DNA of 64,000 nucleotides from Camelus bactrianus (lineage: Eukaryota; Chordata; Mammalia; Artiodactyla; Camelidae), in assembly GCF_048773025.1 (NCBI RefSeq), contig NC_133555.1, positions 58,785,206-58,849,205 on the forward strand, in the 5' to 3' direction. The notes below the pieces were generated by a model. It ran no database searches. It worked only from the letters and a program-made list of their open reading frames with translations, and had not been told where the DNA came from. Position 1 is the stretch's first letter. Each line of letters starts with the position of its first letter. The translations under genes were made by a program, and so were the position numbers. Positions 40,394-53,580 of this stretch are shown here, one piece after another.

Positions 40394-41086
40394 TAGATGA
40401 ACGAACGTCTCTCCAGATGGTTATTTCTGAGAGATATGTGTGTGTGAAATCGTCCTTCACCAAGCTTGTTGGGAACACAATGTTACTTTTCAGTTGCAAA
40501 CTACACTCCAAAATTATATATGATAATTAGTAGCACCAACTCGGTTTTACAGTGGAAACTGCAGGAACTTCAAACCCGAACAAGGAAACAGTCTGTGAAA
40601 CCAGAATTAATGTTTCCCATGCAACCCGTTACTTTTGTGCTAGATAAACTAACGTCTCTAAACATGCTCAATTCTGGGAGTTATTTGTGAGTGAAAGCCG
40701 TCCTTCACCTAGCTTTATGGGAAAACAAAGTTTCTTTACATTTGCCAACTTCACTACATACATATATTTTGGTAGTTACAAGCTCAAACTCGTTGTTACA
40801 GTGAATATTTCAAGAATATGCACCTGCACTAGGAAACAGGCTGAGAAAGCAGAGTATACATTCTCCAGCAACTCGTTCATTTTGGGCTAGATGAACGAAC
40901 GTCTCTCCACTTGCTCAGATCTGAGATATACGTGTGTGTGAAATCCGCCTTACACGTAGCTTGTTTGGAACCCAAAGATTCTTTTCAGTAGCCAACTACA
41001 ATCTATACATATATATGGAGAGGTAAAAGCTCCAACACGATTTTACTGTGAAAACTATAGGAACTTCAAACCGGCACTAGGAAACA
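40394..41086 (+). repeat. 690-bp flank segment, right copy
   Basis: Nearly identical to 24536-25225, with a 3-bp longer TCGTTGTTACAG. Both edges are abrupt. At the left the upstream sequence is TTGTGGTAGATG here and TTGTGCTAGATG in the other copy. At the right GAAACAGACTGAG replaces GAAACATACTCAG. The copy therefore moved or was retained as a block independent of monomer boundaries. Confidence 0.9.
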
Positions 41087-44000
41087 GACTGAGAAAGAGA
41101 GTTAAAGCTTCTCCTTCCGTCCTTTCCCATTGGGCTAGTGGAACAAACGTCTCTCCACGTGTTCAGTTCTGAGAAATATATGTGTGTGAAAGAAATCTTT
41201 CACGTAGCTTGCTTGGAACACCAAATTTCTTTACATTTGCCATCTACACTCCAACAATACATGGGCAGGTACTAGCTCCAACTCGGTTTTCCAGTGAAAA
41301 CTGCAGGATTTTAAAACCGGAACTAGGTAACAGGCTGAGTAACCAGAGCAAAATTTTCTCTTGCAACCCGTTCCCTTTGAGCTAGATGAGGAACATCTCT
41401 CCACACCTCAGTTCTGAGAGATAAGTGTGTGTGAAAGCCGTCCTTCACCTACCTTGTAGGGAACACAAAGTTTCTTTTCAGTTGTAAATTACACTCCATA
41501 CATACGTTTGGGTAGGTACAACTAGAATACGTTTGTACAGTGAAAACTGTAGGAACTTCAAACCGAACCTTGGAAATAGACTGAGAATACAGAGTAAAGT
41601 TTTCTCCTACAGCCCGTTCTCTTTGTGCTAGATGAAATAACGTCTCTAATCATGCTCATTTCTGGGAGATATTTGTGAGTAAAAGCCGTCCTTCAACCAG
41701 CTATCTGGGAACACAAAGTTGTTTTCAGTTTCAAATTTCACTACGTACATATATAATGGGAGGAACAAGCTCAAAATTGATGTTACAGTGAAAATTGTAA
41801 GAACATCCAACAGAAACTAGGAAACGGGCTGAGAAAGCAGAGTATATTTTCTCTTACAACCTGTTCATTTTGTGCTAGATGAACAAACGTCTCTCCACAT
41901 GCTCAGTTGTGAGGGATAAGTGTGTGTGAAAGCCATCCTTCAACTAGCATGTTGGGAACACAAAGTTCCTTTTCAGTTTCAAACTATACACCATATATTT
42001 ATATGGGGAGGTAGGGCTCAAAATCGGTTTTACAGTGGAAACTGCAGGAACTTCAAACCCAAACTAGGAAAGAGTCTGAGAAACCAGAATTAAAGATTCA
42101 CATGCAACCCGTTCCTTTTGTGCTAGCTTAACAATCATCTCTCCACTTGCTCAGTTCTGAGAGAAACATGTGTGTGAAAGCCGACCTTCACCTAGCTGTT
42201 TGGGAACACAAAGTTTCTTTTCAGTTGCAAACTACAATCTATGCATATATATGGGGAGGTACTAGCTCCAACTCGGTTTACTGTGAAAACTACAGGTACA
42301 TCAAACTGGCACTAGGATACATACTGAGAAACCGGAGTAATAGCTTCTCCTGCAAACAGTTCCTTTTGTGCTAGATTAACAAAAGTCTCTCCACATGCTC
42401 AGTTCTGAATGATAAGTGTGTGTTAAAGCCGTACTTCACATAGCTTGCTAGGAAACCAAACTTTCTTTTCAGTTGCAAACTACACTCCATTATTTTATAT
42501 GGGGCAGTACACACTCCAACACGATTTTACAGTGAAAACTGAAAGAACTTGAAACCGACACTAGGAAACATTCTGAGAATCTAGAGTAGAAGTTACTCCT
42601 GCAGCCCATTCCCTTTGTGGTAGATGAACGAACGTCACTCCACATGCTTAGTTCTGAGAGATAAGTGTGTGTGAAAGCCATCAATGTCCTAGCTTGTGGG
42701 GAACTCAAAGTTACTTTTTAGTTGCAAACTACACTCTAGACATGTATATGGGGATGTAATACCTCCAACTCTGTTCTAATGTGAAAACTACAGGAACTTC
42801 AATCCGGCACTTGGAAACAGACTGAGAAACGGGAGTAATAACATTTTCTGCAGCCCTTTCTCACTGTGCAAGATGAACAAACGTCTCTACACATGCTAAG
42901 TTCTGAGAGTAAATTGTGTGTTATTGCCGTCCTTCACCTATCTTGTTCAGAACACAAAGTTTCTTTTCAGTTGCAAACTGCTCTCCATACATATATATTG
43001 GAAGGTACTAGTTCGAAATCCTATTTACAGTGAATATGGCAGGATCCTCCATCGGCAATAGGAAACAGGCGGAAAAACGACTATTAGAGTTTCTCCTGCA
43101 ACTCGTTCCATTTGTGTGAGTGGAACGATCGTCAATCCACATGTTCCGTTCTGAGAGATAATTGGGTGTGAAAGCCGTCCTTCAACTAGCTTGTTGGGAA
43201 CACAAAGATTCTTTTCAGTTGCAAACTACACTCAATATATAAATATGGGATGTTAGTTCCAACTCGGATTTAATCTGAAAACTGCAGGAATTTCAAACTG
43301 GCCCTAGGAAACAGACTCAGAAACGAGAGTAAAAGCTTCTCCTTCAGTCATTTCCCATTGTGCTAGATGAACAAAAGTCTCTCCACCTGCTCAGTTCTGA
43401 GAAATATAAGTGTGTGAAAGCCATCTTTCACATAACTTGTTTGGAACACAAAGATTCTGTTCAGTTGCCATCTACACTTCATACATATATGGGGAGGTTC
43501 TTGCTCCAACACGGTTTTCCCTTGAAAACTGCAGGAAATTCAAACGGGCACTAGGAAACAGGCTGAGAAATCAGAGTAAAATTTCCTCTTGCAACCCGTT
43601 CACTTTGAGCTAGATGAAGGAACGTCTCTCCACATCTCACTTCTGAGAAATAAGTGTGTGTGTAAGCCATCTTTCAAATAGCTTTTTAGGAACCCAAAGT
43701 TTCTTTTCAGTTGAAAAAAACACACCATATTTATATATGGGGATGTAAACGCCCCAAAACGATTTTGCAGTGAAAACTGAAAGAACTTGAAACAGACTCT
43801 AGGAAACAGTCTGAGAATCTAGAGTAAAAGATTCCCTGCAGCCCATTCCCTTTGTGGTTGATGAACAAACGTCTTTCCACATGCTTAGTTCTGAGAGAAA
43901 ATTGTGTGTGAAAGCCATCCTTCACCTAGCTTGTGTGGAACACAATGATACTTTTCAGTTGCAAACTACATTCTAGACATATATATGGGGATGTAATACT

Positions 44001-44670
44001 TCAAACTCTGTTTTATTGTGAAAACTACAGGAACTTCAAACCGGCACTTGGAAACAGACTGAGAAACAGGAGTAAAATCTTCTTTTGCAGCCATTCTCAT
44101 TATCCTAGATGAACAAAAGTCTCTCAATATGCTCAGTTCTGAGAGATAATTGTGTGTGAAAGCCATCCTTCACCTATCTTGTTTGGAACACAAAGTTTCT
44201 TTTCAGTTGCAATCTGCACTCCATTCATATATATTGGAAGGTACTAGCTCCAACCCGGTTTTACAGGGAAAATTGCAGGAATTTCCATCCGGGAATAGGA
44301 AACAAGCTGAGAAAAGACTGTAAACTTTTCCCCTGCAACTCGTTTCCACTGTGGGAGTTGAACGAACCTCACTCCACATGATTCGTTCTGAGAGATAAGT
44401 GTGTGTGAAAGCCGTCCTTAACCTAGCTTGTTGAGAACACAAAAATTCTTTTCAGTTGCAAACAACATTCTGTACATATAAATGAGTTGGTACTAGTTTC
44501 AACCCGGTATTACTGTGAAAACTGCAGGAACTTCAATCTGGCACTAGGAAACTGACTGAGAAATGAGAGGGAAAGCTCCTCCAGCAGTCCATTCCCATTG
44601 TGCTAGGTGAAAAAACGTGTCTCCACAGGCTCAGTTGTGAGATATAAGTGTGTGTGAAAGCCGTCCTTCA
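41087..44670 (+). repeat. Older diverged array related to the 15-mer HOR domain
   Basis: About 14 monomers. Unit types seen in the 15-mer recur in similar order: GGGAGATATTTGTGAG with CAGCTATCTGGG, TTGTGAGGGATAAGTG, GAGAAACATGTGTG with CTAGCTGTTTGGG, and GATGTAATACCTCC. Agreement is lower than between HOR copies and spacing differs (for example 18 monomers separate 38.04 and 42.49 kb types). No non-satellite sequence was seen. Confidence 0.75.
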
Positions 44671-46418
44671 TCTATCTTGTTGGGAACACAAAGTTTCTTT
44701 TCAGTTGCAAACTACACTCAATACATATATATTGGTAGGTACTAGCTCCCATTCGGTTTTACACTGAAAACTTCAGGAACATCAAACCGGCCCTAGGAAA
44801 CAGATTGTGAAAGAATAGAAAAACTTTCTCTTGGTAAAACTCACTTTGTTTTACAAGAATAAAAGTGTCTCTACATGCTCATTTCTGAGATATAATTGTG
44901 TGTTAAAGAAATCCTTCAATAAACTTGTTGGGAATAGAAAAATATTTACAGTTGCAAAAGACAATCCATACATATATATGGGGTGGTACTAGTTCCAACT
45001 CAGTTTTACAGTGAAAACTGCAGGAACTTCAAACTGGCACTAGGATACAGATTGTGGAACAAGATAAAAAGTTTCTCCTGCAAACCGTTCACTTTGTGCT
45101 AGAAGAACGAACGTCTCTCCACTTGCTCAATTCTGAGAGGTAATGTGTTTGAAAGCTGTACTTCACCTAGCTTGTTGGGAAAATAAACTTCTCTTCAGTT
45201 TCAATCTACACTCCATACATATCTATGGGGAGGTACTAGCTCTAACAAGGTTTTACTTTGAAAACTGCAGTAAATTCAAACTAGCATTTGTAAACAGACT
45301 GAGAAACCAGAGTAAAAGTTTCTCCTGCAAACCGTTCCCTTTGTGCTAGATGAACGAAAATCTCTCCATATGCTCATTTCAGAGATATAAGTTGGTTTGA
45401 AAGCCATCCTTCAGCTAGCATGTTGGGAACACAAAGTTTCTTTTCAGTTTCAAACTACACTCCATACATATATATGGGTAGGTACTAGCTCCCATTCGGT
45501 ATTACACTGAAAACTGCAGGAACTTCAAACAGGCTCTAGGAAACAGATTGTGAAACAAGGGAAAATCTTTCTCTTGCAAACTGTTCACTTTTTGCAAGAT
45601 GAATTAAAGTCTCTCAACATGTTCAGTTCAGAGATATAAGTGTGTGTAAAAGCCTTTCTATAGCTAGCTTGTTGGGAACACAAAGACTCTTTTCATTTGA
45701 AAACTACACTCCATACATATATATGGGGATGTAATAGCTCCAAATCGGGTTTACAGTGAAAACGGCAGGTATATTTAACCGGCACTAGGAAACAGACTGA
45801 GAAACCAGAGGAATAATTTCCCCTGCAAACCGTTCCTTTGTGATAGATGAACGAAAATCTCTCCACATGACCAGTTCTGAGAGATAAGTGTGTGTGAAAG
45901 CAGTCCCTAACCTAGCTTGTTGGGAACACAAAGTTTCTTTTCAGTTGCAAACTACAATCTTTACATATATATGGGGTGGTACTAGTTCCAACTCGAATTT
46001 TCACTGTATAATGCAGGAATTTCAAACTGGCAAAATCAAACAGACTGAGAAACCAGAGTAATAGTTTCCCATGCAGCCCGTTCGTTTGTGCTAGATGAAA
46101 GAGCTTCTCTATACATGCTGAGTTCAGAGAGATAAATGTGTATGAAAGCCGTCTTTCAGCTAGAATGTTGGGAACACAAAGTTTCTTCAGTTGCAAAGTA
46201 CATTGCATAAATATATATGTGGCTGTACTAGATCATACTCGGTTTTACACTGAAACCTGCAGAAATATCAAACCAGATCTAGGAAGGAGATTGAGAATCC
46301 AGAGGAAAACTTTCTCCTGCAACCCGTTCCCTTTGTGCTAGATGAAAGAAAGTCTCTCTACATGCTCAGAACTGAGACGTAATTATGTGTGAAATCCAGA
46401 CTTCACCTAGCTTGTTGG
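44671..46418 (+). repeat. Segmental duplication, left copy (7 monomers)
   Basis: The stretch matches 56826-58326. Offset is 12155 bp at the left and 11908 bp at the right, a drop of 247 bp equal to one monomer that this copy has and the other lacks. Agreement is very high: across 45912-46208 I noticed a single base difference. Distinctive are TATATATTGGTAGGTACTAG, GTTTTACAAGAATAAAAGTG and GGAGGTACTAGCTCTAACAAGG. Confidence 0.9.
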
Positions 46419-46586
46419 GAAAACAAAGATTCTTTTCAGTTGCACACTACACTCCATACATATATATGGGGAGTTACTAGCACCAACTCGGTTTTACAGT
46501 AAAAACTGCAGGAACTTCAAAACGGCACTAGGAAACAGATTGTGAAGCAAGAGTAAAAGTTTCTCCTGCAACCCTTTCCGTTTTTG
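46339..46586 (+). repeat. Representative single monomer (248 bp) with its landmarks
   Basis: One unit close to the array consensus, phased on CTAG. It holds a 5-bp inverted repeat CTCAG-AA-CTGAG at 46365-46376. A near-perfect 16-bp AT-rich dyad, CCATACATATATATGG with one mismatched pair, lies at 46454-46469 and can be extended two positions each side using one G-T pair. A PstI site CTGCAG lies at 46506-46511 inside AAAACTGCAGGAAC; this site recurs in most monomers of the array. No open frame runs through the unit on either strand. Confidence 0.85.
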
Positions 46587-48802
46587 CTAGATGAATGAAC
46601 TTCTATACACATGCTCAGTTCTGAGAGATAAGTGTGCGTGAAAGCAGTCCTTCACATAGCTTGTTGGGAACCAAAGTTTCTTTTCTGTTGCAAACTACTC
46701 TCCATACATATATATTGGGAGGTACTAGTTCTAACTCGCTTTTACAGTGAATACTGCAGTAATTTCATACCAGCATAAAGAAACAGACTGCGAAAGCAGA
46801 GTAAAATTTTCTCCTCCAACCAGTTCAATTTGTGCTAGATGAACGGACGTGTCTCCACATGCTCAGTTCTGAGAGATAATATGTGTTAAATTCGTCCTTC
46901 CACTAGTTTGTTGGGAACACGAAGTTTCTTTTAATTTGAAATCTGTACTCCATACACTTATATGGGGAATAAATAGCTCCAACACGGTTTAACACTAAAA
47001 AGTGCAAGAACATCACACAGGAACTACGAAACAGAATGAGAAATCAGATTAAAAGATTCTCCTGCATCCCGTTCCGATTGTGTTAAATGAATGAACGTCT
47101 ATCCACATACTGTCTTCTAAGAGATAATTTGGGTGAAAGCCGTCCTTAACCTAGCTTGTTGGGAACACAAAGATTCTTTTCAGGTGCAAACTACATTCCA
47201 TAAATGTATATGGGTAGTTACAAGCTCCCAGTCGGTTTTACAGTGAAAACTGCAGAAATATCAAACCAGAACTAGGAAGGAGACTGAGAATCCAGAGTAA
47301 AATTTCTCCTGCAAACCAATCAATTTGTGCTAGATGGACAAAAGTCTCTCCACATGTTCAGTTCTGAGATATAATTGTGTGTGAATGCCAACCATCACCT
47401 AGCTTGTTGGGAACACAAAGTCTTTTTCAGTTGCAAACTACAATCCATACATATATAAGGGTAAGTACTACCTCCAATTCTGTTTTACAATAAAAAATGC
47501 AGGAACTTCATACGTCACTAAGAAACAGATTGTGAAACAAGAGTAAAAATTTTTCCTGCAAACCGTTCCCTTTGTGCTAAAAGAACGAACGTCTCTCCAC
47601 ATGCTCAATACTGAGAGATAATGTGTGTGAAAGCCGTATTTTTTCTAGCTTGTTGGGAACACAAATTTCTTTTCATTTGCAAACTACTCTGCATACATAT
47701 ATATGGGGATGTACTGGCTCTAACTCGGTTTTACAGTGAAAACTGCATTAATTTCAAAACGCACTAGAAAAAAAATGAGAAACCAGAGTAAATGTTTCTC
47801 CTGCAACCCATTCCCTTTTTGCTAGATGAACGAACTTCTTTCCACATGCTCAGTTTCGAGAGATAAGTGTGTTTGAAAGCTGTCCTTCAGCTAGCATGTT
47901 GGGAACACAAAGTTTCTTTTCAGTTGCAAAGTAAACTGCATAAATATATATGGGGTGGTACTAGAACCAACTCGGTTTTACACTGAAAACTGCAGAAATA
48001 TCAAACCGAAGTAGGAAGGAGACTGAGAAACCAGAGTAAAAGTTTGTCATGCAAACCATTCTGTTTGTGCTAGTTTAACGAAAGTTTCTCCACATGCTCA
48101 GTACTGAGATATAACTGTGTGTGAAAGCCATACTTCACCTAGATTGTTGGGAAAACAAAGTTTCTTTTCAGGTGCAAACTACACTCCATACATATATATG
48201 GGAAAGTACTAGCATCCATTCGATTTTACACTTAAAAATGAAGGAACTTCAAACCGGCACTAGGAAGCAGACTGAGAAATCAGAGTGAATGTTTCCCCTC
48301 CAACCCATTCTCTTTGTGCTAGATGAAATAATGTCTCTCCACATGATCATTTCTGAGAGATAAGTCTGTGTGAATTCCTACCTTCACCTAACTTGTAACG
48401 GACATAAAGTTTCTTTTCAGTTTCAAACTGAAATCCATAGATATATATGGGGAGGTACTAGCTGTAACAGAGTTTTCAGAAAAATCTGCAGGAACATGAA
48501 ACCGGCAGTTGGAATCAGACTGAGAAACCAGAGTAAAAGTTTCTCCTGCAACCCGTTCCCTTTGTGCTAGATGAACGAACGTCTCTCCACATGCTCAGTT
48601 CTGAGATATAAATGTATGTGACAGCCGTACTTCAGTTACATTGTTGGGAACACAAAGTTTCTTTTCAGTTGCAAACTACACTCGATAAATATATATGATG
48701 AGGTAGTAGATCCAACTCTGTTTTACAGTGAAAACTGCAGAAACTTCAAACGGCACTAGTAAACAGATTGAGAACCAGATTAATTTTATCCCCTGCAATC
48801 CA
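46419..48802 (+). repeat. Second-subfamily monomers without a close partner
   Basis: About ten units of 247-249 bp. Several carry CTGCAGAAATATCAAACC and GGAAGGAGACTGAGAA, a variant pair also seen at 46.26, 53.71 and 58.67 kb. Nothing but satellite was seen. Confidence 0.75.
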
Positions 48803-49850
48803 TTCAATTTGTGCTAGATGAACGAACTTCTCTCCACATGCTCATTTCTGAGAGATAACTGTGTGTGAAAGCCATTCTTCACTTAGCTTGTTGGGAACAC
48901 AAAGATTATTTTCAGTTGCAAACAACTCTCCATACATATATATGGGGTATTACTAGCTGTAACTCGGTTTTACAGTGATAACTGCAGTAATTTCAAATTG
49001 GCACTAGGAAACAAACTGAGAAATCAAAGTAAAAGTTTCTCCTGCAAACATTTCCCTTTGTGCTATATGAACGATCGTCTCTACACATGCTCAGTTCTGA
49101 GAGATATGTGTGTGTGAAAGCCGTAATTCACCTAGCTTGTTGGGAACACAAAGTTTCTTTTCAGTTGCAAACTACACTCCATATATTCATATGGGTAGGT
49201 ACTAGCTCCAACTAGGTTTTACAGAGAAAACTGCAGTAACTTCAAACATGCCCTAGGAAACAGACTAAGAATCCAGAGTAAAAGTTTCTCCTGCAACCAG
49301 TTCATCTTTGTGCTAGATGAACGAAAGTCTCTCCACATGCTCAGTTCTGAGATATAAGTGTGTGATAATACCATCCTTCAACTAGCTTCTTGGGAACACA
49401 AAGATTATTTTCAGTTGAAACTACACTCCATACATATATATGGTGTTGTACCAGCTCCAACTCGGTTTTACAGTGAAAACTGCTGGAGCTTCACAGTGGC
49501 ACTAGGAAACAGACTGAGAAATAAAGAAAAAGTTTCTAATGCAACCCTTTCCATTTGTGCTAGAAGAACGAACTTCTTTCCACATGCTCATTTCTGATAT
49601 TTAGTGTATGTGAAAGCCATACTTCACATAGCTTGTTGTGAACAAAAGTTTCATTTCAGTTGGAAACTATTCTCCATACATATATATGTGGAGTTACTAG
49701 CTCTAACTCGGTTTTAAAGTGAAAAATGCAGTAATTTCAAACCCACACTTGAAACAGACTGAGAAACCAGAGTAAAAGTTTCTCCTACAACCAATTCCCA
49801 TTGTGCTAGTTAAAAGAAAGACTCTCCACATGCTCAGTTCAGAGAGAGAA
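48803..49850 (+). repeat. Older duplication, left copy (with one extra monomer)
   Basis: The stretch corresponds to about 52783-53580. Offset is 3976 bp in the left unit (AAGATTATTTTCAGTTGC, CTAGCTGTAACTCGG) and 3726 bp further right (TCAACTAGCTTCTTGGG, TATATATGGTGTTGTACC), so one whole unit near 49.06-49.32 kb is present only here. Scattered differences make it older than the 44.7/56.8 kb duplication. Confidence 0.8.
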
Positions 49851-52782
49851 TTGGGTATGAAAGATGTCCTTCAGCTAGCATGATGGGAACACAGTTTCTT
49901 TTCAGTTACAAACAACACTCCATATATATATATGGGTAGGGAATAGCTCCCATTCGGTATTACACTGAAAACTGCAGAACTTCAAACAGGCACTAGGAAA
50001 CAGATTGTGAAACAAGTGAAAAACTTTCTCCTGAAAACCGTTCACTTTGTGCAAGATGAATTAAAGTCTCTCAACATGTTCAGTTCTGAGATATAAGTGT
50101 GTGTTACAGCCGTCCTTCACCTAGCTTGTTGGGAACACAAAGACTCTTTTCAGTTGGAAACTACACTCCATACATATATATATAGATGTACTAGATCCAA
50201 CACGGTTTTACACTGAAATCTGCAGGAACTTAAAACCGGCACTAGGAAACAGATTGTGAAACAAGAGTATAACTTTCTCTTGCTAAACGTTCACTTTGTG
50301 CTACATGAATGAAAGTGTCTCTACATGCTGATTTCTAAGATATAATTGTGTGTTAAAGCCAATCTTCAACTAGCTTTTTGGGATCACAAAAATTTTTTAC
50401 AGTTGCAAAATACAATCCATACATATATATGTGGAGGTACTAGCTCTAACTAGGTTTTACCGTGAAAACTGCAGTAATTTCAAACTAGCATTTGTAAACA
50501 GACTGAGAAACCAGAGTAAAATTTTCTCCTGCAAACCGTTCCCTTTATGCTAGATGAACGAACGTCTCTCCATATGCTCAGTTCAGAGAGATAAGTGGGT
50601 ATGAAAGCCGTCCTTCAGCTAGCATGTTGGGAACACAAAGTTTCTTTTCAATTGCAACCTACAATCCATACATATATATGGGTAGGGACTAGCCCCAATT
50701 AGGTATTACACTGAAAACTGCAGGAAATTCAAACAGGCACTAGGAAACAAATTGTGAAACAAGTGAAAATTTATCTCCTGCAAACCATTCACTTTGTGCA
50801 AGATGAATTGAAGCCCCTCTACATGTTCAGTTCTGAAATATAAATGTTTGTTAAAGCCATCCTTCACCTAGCTTGTTGGGAACACAAAGACTCTTTTCAG
50901 TTGAAAACTACACTCCATAAGTATACATAGGGAGGTAGTAGCTACAACAAGGTTTAACAGTGAAAACTGCAGGAACTTCAAACTGGCACTAGGAAACAGT
51001 TGGAGAATCCAGAGTAAAAGATTCTCCTGCAACCCATTCAATTTGTGCTAGAAGAACGAACGTCTCTAAACATGCACATTTCTGAGAGATAAGTGTATGT
51101 GAAAGCCATCCTTCAACTAGCTTGTTGGGAACACAAAGTTTCTTTTCAGTTGCAAACTACTCTCCATACATATATAAGGGAGAGTACTAGCACTAACTCG
51201 GCTTTACAGTGAAAACCGCAGTAATTTAAAAACCTTCACTAGGAAACAGACTGAGAAACCAGAGTAAAAGTTTGTCCTGCAAAACGTTCCTTTTGTGCTA
51301 GATGAACGAACGTCTCTCCACATACTTAGTTCAAAGAGATAATTGTGTTTGAAAGCCGTCCTTCAGCTAGCACGCTTGGAACACAAAGTTTCTTTTCAGT
51401 TGCAAAGTACAGTGTGTACATATAGATGGGTATGTACTAGAACCAACTCGATTTTACACTGAAAACTGCAGAAATATAAAAACCGGAACTACGAAACAGA
51501 CTGAGTAACCAGAGCAAATGTTTCCACTGCAACCCGCTCCTTTTGTGCTAGATGAACGAACGTCTCTCCACAAGGTCAGTTCTCAGAAAAAGAGTATGTG
51601 AAAGCCGTCTTTCAGCTAGCTTTTTGAGAGCACAAAATTTCTTTTCAGTTACAAACTACACTCTATAAATATATATGGGGAGGTACTAGCTCCAACTCTG
51701 TGTTACTCTGAAAGATGCAGGAAGTTCAAACCAGCTCTAGGAAACATATTGAGAAGCCAGAGTAAAAGTTTCTCCTGCAAAACATTCCTTTGTGTTACAT
51801 GAACTAACGTCTATCCACATGCTCACCTCTGATTGATAAGTGTGTGTGAAAGCTGTACTTCACATAGCATGTTGGGAACACAAAATTTCTTTTGAGTTTC
51901 AAACTACTCTACATAAATATATATGGGGAGGTACTAGCTCTAACCCGGTTTTACAGTGAAAACTGCAGGAACTTCAAACAGGCACTAGGAAACAGCCTGA
52001 GAAACCAGAGTAAAAGTTTCTCCAGCAACCAGTTCCCTTTGTGCTAGATGAACGAAAGTCTCTCCACATGCTCAGGTCTGAGAGATAAGTGTGTGTGAAA
52101 GCCATCCTTCACTGAGATTGTTGGGAACACAAAGTTTCTTTTCAGTTGCAAACTAAAATCCATAAATATATACGGGGAGGTACTATCTCCCACTCGGTTT
52201 CACAGTGAAAACTGCAGGAACTTCAAACCTGCACTAGGAAACACACTTTGAAATCAGAGTAACAGTTTGTACTGCAACCCGTTCCTTTTGGGAGCGATGA
52301 ATGAACGTTTCTCCACATGCTCAGTTCTGAGAGATAACCTGTGTTAAAGCCGTACTTTACATAGATTTTTGGGAATACGAAATTTCTGTTTAGTTGCAAA
52401 CAATTCTCCATACATTTATAAGGTTAAGTCCTAGCTCCAAATTGTTTTAACACTGATAACTGCAGGAACTTCAAAGCGGTACTAGGAAAAAGACTCAGAA
52501 ACAAGAGTTAATATTTCTCCTGCAACCCGTTCCCTTTGTGCTAGATGAACGAAAGTCTCTCCACAACCTCAGTTCAGAGATGTAAGTGTGTGTCAAAGCC
52601 ATACTTCACATAACTTGTTGGGAACACAAAGATTCTTTTAAGTTGCAAACTACACTCCATACATATATAAGGGGAGGTACTAGCCCTAATGAGGTTTTAC
52701 AGTGAAAATGGCAGGAAATTCTAAGCGGCACTAGGAAACAGACTGAGAAACCAGAGAAAAAGTTTCTCCTGCAACCCGTTCA
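49851..52782 (+). repeat. Second-subfamily monomers between the two duplication partners
   Basis: About twelve units. Those at 50.05-50.9 kb resemble 44.8-45.7 kb (TGCAAGATGAATTAAAGTC, AAGACTCTTTTCAGTTG) with clear divergence. No interruption or length outlier was noticed. Confidence 0.75.
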
Positions 52783-53580
52783 ATTTTTGCTAGATGAACG
52801 AACTTCTCTCCACATGCTCATTTCTGAGAGATAAGTGTGTTTGAAAGCCATACTTCACTTAGCTTGTTGGGAACACAAAGATTATTTTCAGTTGCAAACT
52901 ACTCTCCATACATATATATGGGGGGATACTAGCTGTAACTCGGTTTTACATTGATAACTGCAGTAATTTCAAATTGGCACTAGGAAACAAACTGAGAAAG
53001 CAGAGTAAAAGTTTCTCCTGCAAACCTTTCCCTTTGTGCTATATGAACGAACGTCTATCCACATGCTCAGTTCTGAGATATAAGTGTGTGTTAAAACCAT
53101 CCTTCAACTAGCTTCTTGGGAACAAAAAGATTCTTTTCAGTTGAAACTACACTCCATACATATATATGGTGTTGTACCAGCTCTAACTCGGTTTTACAGT
53201 GAAAACTTCAGGAGCTTCACATTGGCACTAGGAAACAGACGGAGAAATAAAGTAAAATTTCTACTGCAACCCTTTCCATTTGTGCTAGAAGAACGAACAT
53301 CTCTCCACATGCTCATTTCTGAGATTTAGTGTGTGTGAAAGCCATACTTCACATAGATGTTGTGAAGAAAAATTTTCGTTTCAGGTGGAAACTACTCTCC
53401 ATTCATATATATGTGTAGGTACTATCTCTAACTCGGTTTTAAAGTGAAAAATGCAGTAATTTCAAACCCACACTTGAAACAGACTGAGAAACCAGAGTAA
53501 AAGTTTCTCCTGCAACCAATTCCAATTGTGCTAGTTTAATGAAAGTCTCTCCACATGCTCAGTTCAGAGATATAATTGTG
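52783..53580 (+). repeat. Older duplication, right copy
   Basis: The partner of 48803-49850, lacking one monomer. It keeps the unusual units GGAGCTTCACATTGGCAC, CTGAGATTTAGTGTG and CAAACCCACACTTGAAACAG in the same order. Similarity fades after about 53580, at AGCAAGCATGTTGGG. Confidence 0.8.

Noticed and set aside
46454-46469. TATA-box-like ATATATAT in each monomer
   Set aside because: It is an AT-rich part of the satellite unit repeated some 250 times, with no initiator, CpG island or gene downstream. Satellite transcription is possible but not shown by this motif.
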